Assembly: GCF_003258705.1 (NCBI RefSeq)
Contig: NZ_CP029480.1
Span: forward strand, 434,001 to 498,000
Direction of reading: 5' to 3'
DNA: 64,000 nt
Source of the DNA: Arcticibacterium luteifluviistationis
GTDB taxonomy: Bacteria > Bacteroidota > Bacteroidia > Cytophagales > Spirosomataceae
Shown in pieces: positions 55,919 through 64,000 of the stretch. How positions within the stretch are numbered: the first letter of the stretch is position 1; each line of letters starts with the position of its first letter. The notes beneath the pieces were generated by a model that saw only the letters and a program-made list of their open reading frames with translations, was not told where the DNA came from and searched no databases. The position numbers and the translations under genes are program-made.

Positions 55919-56823
55919 GTCCAGTCATTTAAAACTATTCTCAATCTTTCCATATCGGCACTTCCTAAGCTTTTTAAAGGAGGAGCCAGTGTAGGCTCAC
56001 ATAATCCTTTGACAGACATTGCAGCTTTTAAGCCTTGCAAATAGCTGTTCGGGTTATCGGTCAAATTGTACACGGCAGCACTAAATGCCTTGATCTTCGT
56101 TTGTAATTCTTCCACTTGAGCTAAATCGCCTTTTTCAAAAGCATTAAAAAGCTCTACATAAAACTCAGGAAAAATATTTGAACCTCCATTTACACCACCT
56201 TTAGCTCCTAATCTTAACGCTTCTGCTAGTTCTTCCTCAGGCCCAACATATAGACTAAAACCGGGCTCATCCACTAATTCACTGACAGCCTTAAAGTAAT
56301 TCATGTCTCCAGAACTGTCTTTTAGCCCTATAATATTCGGGTGTTTTGCTAAAATATTGACCGTTTCGGGTGCAATGTGAATTTTAGTCATACCTGGCAT
56401 ATTATACATGTAAAGCGGCAATTTTACTCCATCAGCTATACGTTGAAAGTAACTAACTATCTCATCTTGGTTTAGGGTAAAATAGAAAGGTAAAGTAGCA
56501 ACCACGGCATCTGCATGACAAGTAGTGGCCATCTCGGCCAATTTAAACGAATCATCAAGACACGAAGAGGTAATACTAATTAAAACGGCTACTCTACCAT
56601 TGACAACTTTAGAAACTTTCTTAATTAGATCTAATTGAAAATTTAAACTGAAGCTGGCAAACTCACCCGTAGTTCCTAAAGGAAATATGGCGTGAACGCC
56701 ACCATCAATGGCGTGATTAATAATCTTTGCTAAAGCCTCTTCATCTAATGAAAAATCTGATTTTAAGGGTGTAACAAGTGGTGTGATAATACCTGATAGT
56801 TCTGAATTTAATTTGTCTGACAT
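55915..56823 (-). CDS. DHDPS/N-acetylneuraminate lyase-family aldolase
   Basis: This is a class I Schiff-base aldolase of the DapA/NanA family, 302 residues. The Tyr in YMYNMPG and the Lys in IGLKDSSGD form the active site, and the GTTGE motif (FPLGTTGEFASFS) binds the keto-acid carboxylate. Whether it acts as NanA, DapA or another keto-acid aldolase cannot be decided from this alone. The operon with a sialidase-like gene and a symporter favours a sugar-acid lyase over lysine synthesis. Confidence 0.9.
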   Translation of the reverse strand: MSDKLNSELSGIITPLVTPLKSDFSLDEEALAKIINHAIDGGVHAIFPLGTTGEFASFSLNFQLDLIKKVSKVVNGRVAVLISITSSCLDDSFKLAEMATTCHADAVVATLPFYFTLNQDEIVSYFQRIADGVKLPLYMYNMPGMTKIHIAPETVNILAKHPNIIGLKDSSGDMNYFKAVSELVDEPGFSLYVGPEEELAEALRLGAKGGVNGGSNIFPEFYVELFNAFEKGDLAQVEELQTKIKAFSAAVYNLTDNPNSYLQGLKAAMSVKGLCEPTLAPPLKSLGSADMERLRIVLNDWT

Positions 56824-56827
56824 TATA

Positions 56828-57877
56828 TTAATCTAATAATTTTGGGTTGACTACGGCGTATCTTACTTTCTCACGGTTATAGGTATATGTAAGATGTACC
56901 ATACCGTCTTCCGATTGAATAATAGCTGGATAAGAGAATTCACCTTTCTGCGTTTCTAAAGTCAAAACAGGTTTCCAGTTTTTGCCATCTGAAGAAATAG
57001 CCAACTGCAAAGGAGAACGTGGGCCTCCCCATTTTCCTGGGTAATTTACGGTTGGGTTATAAATCAATAATTGACGTCCGTCTTTTAAAGTTACAGCGTC
57101 AGTACCTGAGTTTGGATTTGGAACATTGGTTATTTCAATATCAGACCACGTCTTGCCATTGTCAGAAGACCATAAACTCATAAGTCTGTTTTCTTTACTT
57201 CTACAAATCATTTGTAGTCTACCATCTGGATATGTCAAAATACTAGGCTGAATAGCGTTAGTTTTAACACCATCATTCAATGGGCCAGAAATAGACCATG
57301 TTTTACCCCAATCTGTAGTTTCTTCCACATATACCTGCCAGTGGTCTACACCATCAATTTCAACTTCTTTAGAAGTTGGACATAACAAACGACCATCAGA
57401 AAGAAGTACTGGCTTGTTTTTAATAGGTCCAAAAATATCTTCTGGTAACCTTCTAGCCTCAGACCATGTTACGCCGCCATCATTACTTTCTACCATTTCT
57501 CCCCACCAAGTTCTTGGCGTAGGTCCTACCTTGAAAAACAATAATAATGGGCCATTAGGAGCTTGATACAAAACAGGATTCCATGTAGGATACCTTTTAG
57601 TACTATGCTGGATACCTGTGGCTACAGAAACCGGATCCGTCCATTTATCATTCACTAATCTACTTACATATATTTCTACATCTTTATCTCTTTCGTCTGT
57701 ACCGCCAAACCAAGAGGCTACTATGCCAGTGGGTGTTTCAACTACTGTAGACGCGTGACAACTGGGAAAAGGAGCTTCTTCATAAATAAACTCTGATTTT
57801 AGCAGTGCGGATTTCTGAGCTTGCGTGTAAAACGCTACACTGCAAAATAGTACTAAAGCAAATAATTTAGTCTTCAT
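56828..57877 (-). CDS. Secreted sialidase-like (BNR/Asp-box) protein
   Basis: The start at 57877 gives a signal peptide ending FYTQAQ. The mature chain is a six-bladed propeller with Asp-box repeats (SNDGGVTW, TTDWGKTW, SSDNGKTW, SSDGKNW) and the opening EFIYEEAPFPSCHASTVVETPTG. The sialidase catalytic Arg triad is partly suggested but not proven, so this may be another exo-glycosidase with the same fold. It is the first gene of the operon, 4 bases before the aldolase. An upstream ATG at 57922 is rejected because it would hide the signal. Confidence 0.85.
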   Translation of the reverse strand: MKTKLFALVLFCSVAFYTQAQKSALLKSEFIYEEAPFPSCHASTVVETPTGIVASWFGGTDERDKDVEIYVSRLVNDKWTDPVSVATGIQHSTKRYPTWNPVLYQAPNGPLLLFFKVGPTPRTWWGEMVESNDGGVTWSEARRLPEDIFGPIKNKPVLLSDGRLLCPTSKEVEIDGVDHWQVYVEETTDWGKTWSISGPLNDGVKTNAIQPSILTYPDGRLQMICRSKENRLMSLWSSDNGKTWSDIEITNVPNPNSGTDAVTLKDGRQLLIYNPTVNYPGKWGGPRSPLQLAISSDGKNWKPVLTLETQKGEFSYPAIIQSEDGMVHLTYTYNREKVRYAVVNPKLLD

Positions 57878-58589
57878 CTTATTTTTTTTGGATTGAATAG
57901 AATGGCAAAATAGGCTTAGCATTTAAATGGACTGTCCTATACTTACCAGTGTCGTCCTTACTACTTTTTTTCTGCAAGAATGTACTATCACAAGCCTCAT
58001 TATTTTAGTAAAATTATTTCGAGAAAGGCTCTCATTCGGAATTCCTCTGGAAAGCTTATGAGGGTATAAATAATACCTTTTGTATAATAGGGTTTCCAGT
58101 AAGCTAATGAATAACTGATTAGCCCAATTCCACTCTTATCCATATAAGGGGGTAACCTTGTCATTGTAAATATCCATATCGAAGTTACTAAGTAGCACAT
58201 CACCATCTTAGGCCATGATTAATCCTATTTGCAATACTTTTTAAAAATATTTTTGTCCGAAAGTATTCAAGGAACCATGGTAATTAGAAAAGTTATAGTC
58301 TTCTTTGCGGTCGTAAGAATTGGGTTGTTTTGCTTATTTAGAAGTATCAAATTCCTTGAATTAAAATTATAGAGGCTTACTTAGTTTTTTGAAGAAATTC
58401 TTAAGTCTAGCATTGAAAGATTGAAATTTAGGAAGTCTTAAAAACTTATTGATAATTTTATTTTCGCAGTACTTCGCACGTTTTCAGCATGGTTTATGCA
58501 CTATAAAAAAATATTTACGTTTAACGTTTGCATATATCAACCAATTCAAATTTACTTAGCAGAAATTTTCAAAACAAAGCCTGTTTATT
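57878..58589. other. Gene-poor stretch with an inverted pair
   Basis: I support no gene in these 712 bases. A minus-strand frame (58000-58206) has a few aromatic-rich stretches but no start context or family match. A 10-base inverted pair, ATTCAAGGAA (58265-58274) and TTCCTTGAAT (58352-58361), is spaced by 77 bases. The rest is A/T-rich, and I see nothing else. Confidence 0.5.
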
Positions 58590-58931
58590 ATGACTCAGAA
58601 TACAAGCAAACCAAGAGTAATTAAAGATTTTGATAAACTCGACGAGAACATTCAAGAACAAATTAAGCTGTCATACCCTTTCGGATTTGCTGATCATTTG
58701 ATTCGATTTACTAATAAAGACGGTGCTTACGTTTCTGCTCTACCGTTTGAAACAGATGAGCGTTACTATCTTGTTAGAATGACCGTAGAAAAAGCAGAAT
58801 CTATCATTGAAGACGATGACGATTTTGATGATGACGGTAACCTTAAAGACGATGTTAAAGAAGAGTACGCTGACAAGTTTAGCGACCTAGATTACATTAA
58901 CCCCGAAGAAGACGTAGACGACGAAGATTAA
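58590..58931 (+). CDS. Conserved small acidic protein, function unknown
   Basis: This 113-residue cytosolic protein has a structured N-terminal half (PRVIKDFDKLDENIQEQIKLSYPFGF and VSALPFETDERYYLVRMT) and a very acidic tail with repeated Asp and Glu. I recall the same arrangement as conserved in Bacteroidota, where no function is assigned. The tail suggests a binding mimic of nucleic acid or a chaperone-type role (inference). It stands alone ahead of the thioredoxin gene. Confidence 0.83.
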   Translation: MTQNTSKPRVIKDFDKLDENIQEQIKLSYPFGFADHLIRFTNKDGAYVSALPFETDERYYLVRMTVEKAESIIEDDDDFDDDGNLKDDVKEEYADKFSDLDYINPEEDVDDED

Positions 58932-59044
58932 GTAGTTATAAATTGGCTTAATCTTTGTAAAGAGACTATTAGACTAAATTTTCGTCTGATTACAAACCAT
59001 AATGGGGTAAAATCCCGTTAATGTTAAAAATACAAAGACTTCGA

Positions 59045-59491
59045 ATGAAAAAAATTGCTATACTTTCTCTCTTTTTGGCTTTTTCAAGCCTTGTTAGTTT
59101 CGCCCAAAGCGGAATCAAGTTTGAAGAGGATGCTTGGGCATTAGTAGTATCTAAAGCTAAAGCAGAAAACAAACTTATCTTTTTAGACGCCTATACCTCA
59201 TGGTGTGGTCCATGTAAATTATTACAAACAAGAGTTTTTCCAGATGCAGAATTAGGAAAATACTTTGGCGAGAATTTTTTAAGCACTAAAATAGACATGG
59301 AAAAGGGCGAAGGTCCAGCCATAGCAAAAAAATATAACGTAAGAGCCTACCCTACTCTACTTTTTATTGACCCAAGCACGCAGAAAGTGGTTCATAAAGT
59401 ATTAGGATACAGGTCTGTGGAGCAGTTAAGACAAGTAGCTAATACGGCTGTTGTTCATGCAGAAGGCATCAAAGCAAAATCAACTAAATAG
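59045..59491 (+). CDS. Exported thioredoxin-family protein
   Basis: The signal peptide (start at 59045, SFAQSG cleavage) is followed by a thioredoxin fold of about 125 residues with the active site SWCGPCK and the cis-Pro loop RAYPTLLF. It should work in the periplasm as a thiol-disulfide oxidoreductase. An earlier ATG (59021) would add a non-signal leader and is rejected. A strong hairpin follows the stop. Confidence 0.9.
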   Translation: MKKIAILSLFLAFSSLVSFAQSGIKFEEDAWALVVSKAKAENKLIFLDAYTSWCGPCKLLQTRVFPDAELGKYFGENFLSTKIDMEKGEGPAIAKKYNVRAYPTLLFIDPSTQKVVHKVLGYRSVEQLRQVANTAVVHAEGIKAKSTK

Positions 59492-59519
59492 ATAGAAATA
59501 GTAGATTTAAAACTTATTT

Positions 59520-59546
59520 AAACTCCGTGAGTTACTCATGGAGTTT
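59520..59546. terminator. Bidirectional terminator overlapping the next stop codon
   Basis: AAACTCCGTGAG (59520-59531) and CTCATGGAGTTT (59535-59546) pair through one G.T, with a following T run. The stop codon of the convergent esterase gene (59536-59538) lies within the right arm. Confidence 0.8.
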
Positions 59547-60330
59547 TTTTTGTGCCAAATGCCCATTTTAAAAAGCCAGGCATAGCTTTACTCCATGTAG
59601 CTTGATTATGCTTTCCTCCATCAATCTCCACATAAGCTATGTCCTTATTAGGTTCGTAGCCTTTTTTCATGAGCTCTTTAATTAGGTCTCTAGTATCGTC
59701 TATGGAGTCTATCACGCCATTATTATCTCTGTCAGACTTCTCGTCGTCAGTGCCACATTCAAACCAAAACTTTAAGTTTGGTTTATACGCTCCAGACTTC
59801 ACTTTTTCATGAATGATACGGTGCTTCTCATTATCATAGTTTTTACCATAATCTGTACTTCGCCACCATAGTGCTCCACTAAAAACGCCTACTTTATCAA
59901 AAACACCTGACGTTTCCCATACTATATCAAAGGCCGACAAGCCACCTAAAGAAAAACCACAAAAAACATGGCCACTCTTTTCTAATTTATAGTTCTTACT
60001 TACCAAAGGAATTAAAACTTCCAATAAGAAATTTTTAAATACTGCCGCCTTTGCTCCTCTTCCTTTAGAATCTAAAATTCCTGCTGTGCCATATTCCGCC
60101 AGTCTCTCTTGATTACAGTGAAGACCTAAAAAGATGAACGGACTACCGCCTTCTTTCCAGAACTTTTCCAGCACACTTTCCATCTTAAGTTTCTCAAAAT
60201 CTTGGCCATCATTCATGACTAAAAGCGGATAAGCCTGCTCTTTAGAATAGTTTGGTGGAACCACCACATCATAGATAAACTTCCGATTTAGACGCTTCGA
60301 GAAGACTTCCTGTCCTTTGAATAATTTCAT
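59536..60330 (-). CDS. Putative esterase (alpha/beta hydrolase, esterase D-like)
   Basis: This 264-residue protein of the putative-esterase family (PF00756 type) has the nucleophile elbow CGFSLGGLSAFD and a C-terminal His (DGGKHNQATW). An EF-hand-like stretch DRDNNGVIDSIDD is visible and may bind calcium. Opening FIYDVVVPPNYSKEQAYPLLVMNDGQ is typical of enterochelin-esterase relatives. There is no signal peptide. Its divergent neighbour is another esterase-fold gene, 106 bases away. Confidence 0.88.
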   Translation of the reverse strand: MKLFKGQEVFSKRLNRKFIYDVVVPPNYSKEQAYPLLVMNDGQDFEKLKMESVLEKFWKEGGSPFIFLGLHCNQERLAEYGTAGILDSKGRGAKAAVFKNFLLEVLIPLVSKNYKLEKSGHVFCGFSLGGLSAFDIVWETSGVFDKVGVFSGALWWRSTDYGKNYDNEKHRIIHEKVKSGAYKPNLKFWFECGTDDEKSDRDNNGVIDSIDDTRDLIKELMKKGYEPNKDIAYVEIDGGKHNQATWSKAMPGFLKWAFGTKKTP

Positions 60331-60436
60331 TCCTATTGGTCAAACCAAAAAATACTTGGTCTAATGATTCTTTCTAGCCGAATTCAGCTAATTTGTTACA
60401 AAATTAACTCATCACACCTAAAACTTATAAAAACAC

Positions 60437-61144
60437 GTGCAAGAAAAACACACCTCCTTTTACTCCCATATTCTGGGCAGAGATTTAGAATTAATGACAT
60501 ACGGCCACTGGGGAGTACCAATTTTACTTTTTCCTACTTCCATGGGCGATGCTCACCAAAATAAAAACTTTGGACTGATAGACAGCATAGCAGATAAAAT
60601 AGACCGAGGCGACGTTAAGATTTACTGCATAGAAACCATTGATGGTGAAAGCTTTTATGGTAAACACTTAGCCCCTAAAATTAGAGTCTCCAATTATGTT
60701 AGGTATTGCAAATTTTTAAAAGAAGAACTTGTCCCATTTATTCAGCGAGATTCTGACACACACAGAATAGGCATTGGCGGCTGTAGTTTTGGAGCATATC
60801 ATGCTACCAATTTTGCTTTCAAAAATCCTGACATGGTTGAGTTTTTAATAGCGATGAGTGGCTCTTTTAATATCAGAAACTTTTTAGACGGCTATTTCGA
60901 CGACGATGTCTACTTCAATAATCCTGTAGATTTTATGCCTAATGCAGAAAGCTGGATTTTCAATCACATGAAAATAGTTTTAGGCACTTCTGATTGGGAT
61001 ATTTGCAGAGAAGACAATATTAATTTATCAAGACTCTTAGGCGACAAGCAAATAAACCACTGGTATGACGAGAAAAAGTGGATAGCCCATGATTGGCCTT
61101 TATGGAATACTATGTTCCCTGAATACGTCGATGCCTTTGTATAA
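60437..61144 (+). CDS. Esterase-fold protein (COG4947-like), first gene of the amide-ligase cluster
   Basis: This 235-residue alpha/beta-hydrolase has LELMTYGHWGVPILLFPTSMGDAHQ near the N-terminus and the nucleophile elbow GIGGCSFGAYHA. It belongs to an esterase subgroup that co-occurs with YbdK-type ligases. The start is a GTG, because it gives the family-typical N-terminus and no ATG precedes it in frame. It is followed 62 bases later by the ATP-grasp gene. It may release, transfer or trim an acyl or peptide product of the ligases (inference). Confidence 0.82.
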   Translation: MQEKHTSFYSHILGRDLELMTYGHWGVPILLFPTSMGDAHQNKNFGLIDSIADKIDRGDVKIYCIETIDGESFYGKHLAPKIRVSNYVRYCKFLKEELVPFIQRDSDTHRIGIGGCSFGAYHATNFAFKNPDMVEFLIAMSGSFNIRNFLDGYFDDDVYFNNPVDFMPNAESWIFNHMKIVLGTSDWDICREDNINLSRLLGDKQINHWYDEKKWIAHDWPLWNTMFPEYVDAFV

Positions 61145-61206
61145 TTGAATTTGTATTCCTGATAGCATATTCAGAACTTTAAAGCATTAATAAGACCAGA
61201 GTAAAT

Positions 61207-62187
61207 ATGAAGAAAATAGGCATCCTTTTTGGCATGGAAAACACATATCCCCATGCTTTTATAGATAGGGTAAATGAAATTACCAAAAGAAAGGACATAG
61301 TAGCCGAAATGGTGCAGATAGGCCGTGTGGAGCAAGCTGTAGATACGGAGTATGATGTTATCATTGACAGAATATCGCAAGACGTTCCATTTTACAGAGC
61401 GTACCTCAAAAACGCCGCACTGTGCGGAACTGCGGTCATAAACAATCCTTTTTGGTGGAGTGCGGATGAGAAGTTCTTCAATAATTGCTTAGCGGTCAAA
61501 CTGGGCATTCCGGTACCTAAAACAATGCTTTTGCCCTCTAAAGAAAGGCCAACAGATACCTCAGAAACTAGTTTCAGGAATTTGAAATTCCCGATGGAGT
61601 GGAATGAGATGTTTTCTACTATTGGTTTTCCTGCTTATATGAAACCGCATGATGGTGGTGGCTGGAAAAGTGTTTACAAAGTCACAGGAGAGTCTGACTT
61701 ATGGGAAAAACATGAAGAAACAGGACAGCTGGTGATGATGCTTCAGGAAGAAATCATCTTCACGGACTATTACCGCTGTTACTGCCTAGATGGCAAAGAA
61801 GTGCTAATTATGCCTTATGACCCGCTTAAACCAATACATTTGCGGTACGCTACCGAACCAAAAACTACTGGTCCGGCTCATAAGAAACTAATGGAACTGA
61901 TAAAGAAACATGTATTGGATTTAAACCAAGCCTTGGGCTATGATTTTAACACCGTGGAGTTTGCCATTAGAGACGGTATTCCTTACGCCATAGATTTCTG
62001 TAACCCTGCTCCTGATGCCGATGTGTATTCTGTAGGACAAGAGAACTTTGAATGGGTGGTAGAAAAATCCGCGAGAATGGCCATTGCCAAAGCAAAAAGT
62101 AATAAACCAGGCGTCAATAACTGTACATGGGGTACTTTCATGCAATCTTCTATCACGAAGTCAGATATTTTGAAGCTTCGACAATAA
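61207..62187 (+). CDS. ATP-grasp ligase, second gene of the amide-ligase cluster
   Basis: This is an ATP-grasp domain protein of 326 residues. The core has PAYMKPHDGGGWKSVYKV for ATP binding, MMLQEEIIFTDYYRCYC, and the metal-binding NTVEFAIRDGIPYAIDFCNPAPDADV. It is related to enzymes that join carboxylate and amine groups (RimK/glutathione-synthetase-like), and the substrates are unknown. It lies between an esterase-fold gene and a YbdK-type ligase gene, so the three probably act on one molecule. Confidence 0.88.
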   Translation: MKKIGILFGMENTYPHAFIDRVNEITKRKDIVAEMVQIGRVEQAVDTEYDVIIDRISQDVPFYRAYLKNAALCGTAVINNPFWWSADEKFFNNCLAVKLGIPVPKTMLLPSKERPTDTSETSFRNLKFPMEWNEMFSTIGFPAYMKPHDGGGWKSVYKVTGESDLWEKHEETGQLVMMLQEEIIFTDYYRCYCLDGKEVLIMPYDPLKPIHLRYATEPKTTGPAHKKLMELIKKHVLDLNQALGYDFNTVEFAIRDGIPYAIDFCNPAPDADVYSVGQENFEWVVEKSARMAIAKAKSNKPGVNNCTWGTFMQSSITKSDILKLRQ

Positions 62188-62854
62188 GCAATGCTTCATT
62201 TTCTAATGATACAATGATTCAATTTTCAATGCAAGTTCGACCAAAGACTGGTCTGATAAATTAGAAAGAAAAAAAGTATTCCATATAAAGCCCTGTACTG
62301 TCCGAGCACGGTCAAAATTGAAACAGAATATTTAAATTATAGCTCGTCAATATTAAGAATTTTGAGTGTGTGAGTTTACAGGGTGATGTTTTTTTGGTTC
62401 GTTTTTTACGCTAAAAAATGAACTCCCCGCCGGAAGGCGAGCGAAGAAAAGGTTTTTAGCGTCGCTGTTATATCTAAGGCTTACTGAAAAACAATTAAGT
62501 AATTTAAAACAAATGGCTTACACATTAATAATCGATTTTAGGTCCATGGGTTTAGAAGCAAAAACTGAAAATATCGTACATTACTACAAATCGTTTCTTC
62601 TTGTCTTGGCAGACTGCCCTTCATTTTTGTTTGGGCAAAAACAAAGCAAAAACCAGAACCAAAATAAACTTGCACAGCAACAAATCATTAAACAATCGAA
62701 GTATTATGAAGAATGATTTCTTGCCATGCTTCAAACAATATTTTGGCAATTCGGAATTCTCGTTTTATTTTATTTATTCCGAACACCCTATTTAATTCTT
62801 TATCAAACTGTTTAAAAGCAGTAAAATATTGTTCTAAAAACTGTCAAAAAAACA
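62188..62854. other. Intra-cluster gap with structured element
   Basis: A gap of 667 bases separates the ATP-grasp and YbdK genes. It carries the folded GC-rich element at 62398-62462 and A/T-rich flanks. Open frames such as 62513-62716 have Gln/Lys/Asn-rich composition and look non-coding. The gap breaks what would otherwise be a compact operon and suggests insertion or a separate promoter for the YbdK gene. Confidence 0.6.
62398..62462. repeat. Nested inverted-repeat element
   Basis: ACGCTAAAAA (62408-62417) and TTTTTAGCGT (62453-62462) form a perfect 10-base inverted pair enclosing a GC-rich hairpin with arms CCGCC/GGCGG-like (62423-62441). A competing hairpin pairs TTCGTTTTTTA (62398-62408) with TAAAAAATGAA (62412-62422). 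The two folds cannot form together. It is an outlier in base composition to its flanks. Confidence 0.65.
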
Positions 62855-63952
62855 ATGTCATTATTTACCCTAGGCATAGAAGAAGAATTTCAAATCATTG
62901 ACCCAGAAAGCCGTGAGCTTAAATCCCACATGTCGCAGATTGTGGACAGAGGTCAAGTGATTCTTCAGGAACGTATTAAGCAGGAAATGCACCAGGCTGT
63001 GGTGGAAACAGGAACCAACATCTGTCAGAATATTTCTGAAGCTAGAGAAGAAGTCCAGTTTTTAAGAAACAACGTTATCAGCCTAGCCGATGAAAAGAAC
63101 CTGAAAGTAGCCGCTGCCGGCACACATCCTTTCTCTGACTGGGTAGACCAACTAATTACGGTAGACGAACGTTATGACGAAATCATTAATGAAATGCGTG
63201 ACGTGGCTCGTGGTAACCTCATTTTCGGACTCCATGTACATGTCGGAATAGAAGACCGTCAGGAAGCCATAAAAATCATGAATGAGGTGCGATATTTCCT
63301 TCCGCATATTCACGCTTTGAGTACTAATTCACCTTTTTGGTGCGGCAGAGATACAGGTTTTATGTCGTACCGCTCTAAGGTTTTTGACAAGTTTCCTCGT
63401 ACAGGAATTCCTGATTATTTCAGTTCCGCAGCCGAATACGACGATTATGTGAATCTTTTGGTGAAAACCAACTGCATTGATAATGGTAAAAAGATTTGGT
63501 GGGACATCAGAGTGCACCCCTTCTATCCTACCATAGAATACCGCATTTGTGATGTACCCATGCGATTAGACGAGACCATTTGTTTGGCGGCTATCATGCA
63601 AGCTCTTATTGCGAAGCTGCACAAAATCAGGCAAGAAAACCTAAGCTTTAGAAGCTACCGCAGAATACTGATAGCAGAGAATAAATGGCGAGCTGCCAGA
63701 GATGGTATCAATGCTAATTTGATTGACTTTGGTAAAGAAAAAGAAGTGCCTTTTAAAGAGTTAATAATAGAGTTGCTGGCATTTATAGATGACGTATTAG
63801 ACGACCTCGGTTCTAGAAAAGAGGTGGAGTACGTTCACAAAATATTAGCCAACGGAACAGGTGCCGACCGACAGCTGGCGGTTTATGAGAAAACAGGTGA
63901 CTTAAAATCTGTGGTAGATTACATAATAGAGGAGACCAAATTCGGTCTTTGA
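62855..63952 (+). CDS. YbdK-type carboxylate-amine ligase (GCS2 family)
   Basis: This ATP-dependent ligase of the glutamine-synthetase-fold GCS2 family (YbdK-like) has 365 residues. The start TLGIEEEFQIIDPESRELKSHMSQIVDRGQV and the C-terminal EVEYVHKILANGTGADRQL are diagnostic. The metal and substrate region reads LIFGLHVHVGIEDRQEAI. YbdK has weak glutamate-cysteine ligase activity in vitro, but its real substrate is unknown. Third gene of the cluster begun at 60437, it may be followed by more genes beyond the window. Confidence 0.93.
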   Translation: MSLFTLGIEEEFQIIDPESRELKSHMSQIVDRGQVILQERIKQEMHQAVVETGTNICQNISEAREEVQFLRNNVISLADEKNLKVAAAGTHPFSDWVDQLITVDERYDEIINEMRDVARGNLIFGLHVHVGIEDRQEAIKIMNEVRYFLPHIHALSTNSPFWCGRDTGFMSYRSKVFDKFPRTGIPDYFSSAAEYDDYVNLLVKTNCIDNGKKIWWDIRVHPFYPTIEYRICDVPMRLDETICLAAIMQALIAKLHKIRQENLSFRSYRRILIAENKWRAARDGINANLIDFGKEKEVPFKELIIELLAFIDDVLDDLGSRKEVEYVHKILANGTGADRQLAVYEKTGDLKSVVDYIIEETKFGL

Positions 63953-64000
63953 TACAAAATTCGCGACCTTTGCTTTTTATTAGAATTAAGCCAAAATTCA
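63953..64000. other. Right edge after the YbdK gene
   Basis: Only 48 bases remain after the stop. They hold a weak promoter-like GACCTTTG, but no gene start can be seen. Confidence 0.4.

Noticed and set aside
58000-58206. Open frame of 68 codons on the minus strand
   Set aside because: No promoter, no family similarity that I recognise and no start context. It is mentioned only as part of the gap.
62513-62716. Open frame of 67 codons in the ligase cluster gap
   Set aside because: Gln/Lys/Asn-rich second half, as expected for translated A/T-rich DNA. No recognisable domain.

Overview
The window is AT-rich, densely packed DNA from a member of the Bacteroidota. The order Cytophagales is my best guess, but this is inference only. 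Signs of the phylum are TAnnTTTG promoter boxes ahead of many genes, lipoproteins with a short SxxC lipobox, propeller-type sensor kinases with a Y_Y_Y domain, DUF1080 and DUF4159 proteins, and a PKD protein that ends in a 3-coathanger-like segment. I see no rRNA, tRNA, CRISPR array or prophage. The DNA looks mainly chromosomal, with one patch of mobile repeats.

Region 1 (1-12.1 kb) is a signalling block. It holds three sensor histidine kinases with nearly the same catalytic core, a receiver-only response regulator, a receiver fused to a class III nucleotide cyclase, and a convergent HD-domain protein. A secreted Gfo/Idh/MocA oxidoreductase and a multi-pass acyltransferase-like protein lie among the kinases. 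Region 2 (12.1-18 kb) has a YitT protein, a cysteine-bearing Crp/Fnr regulator next to two YeeE/YedE sulfur-transport halves, then an overlapping run (PAP2-like, DUF1028, ybeY) and an Lrp regulator. Region 3 (18-27.9 kb) begins with metH, whose leader can fold as a three-way junction. It continues with a sugar-dehydrogenase-like secreted protein flanked by three copies of a composite REP-like repeat, a small HUH (Y1) transposase beside the last copy, a 2-hydroxyacid dehydrogenase, pdxA and a lone tyrosine recombinase.

Region 4 (28-44.2 kb) is mostly housekeeping and metabolism: a BaiN-like flavoprotein with no normal start codon, tex, a DUF1080 protein, a trehalose pair (otsA-otsB fusion divergent from a GH15 enzyme), a fatty-acid desaturase, rsmE, an LTA-synthase-like sulfatase-fold enzyme, a type II glutamine synthetase and mtaB. 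Next is a 1-kb gene-poor stretch (44.2-45.2 kb) with short coding-like remnants. Region 5 (45.2-54.3 kb) has a ferredoxin divergent from a LuxC-type acyl-CoA reductase, pyrophosphatase, a DUF3179/outer-membrane-barrel operon and assorted small enzymes and membrane proteins. Region 6 (54.4-57.9 kb) is a three-gene operon of sialidase-like protein, DHDPS/NAL-family aldolase and Na+:solute symporter. Region 7 (58.6-64 kb) ends with a run of esterase-fold protein, ATP-grasp ligase and YbdK-type carboxylate-amine ligase. This looks like an uncharacterised small-peptide or amide pathway that probably continues past the right edge.

The points most worth following up are the composite REP-like elements with their HUH transposase, the metH leader RNA, the amide-ligase cluster, and the kinase-receiver-cyclase-HD group.
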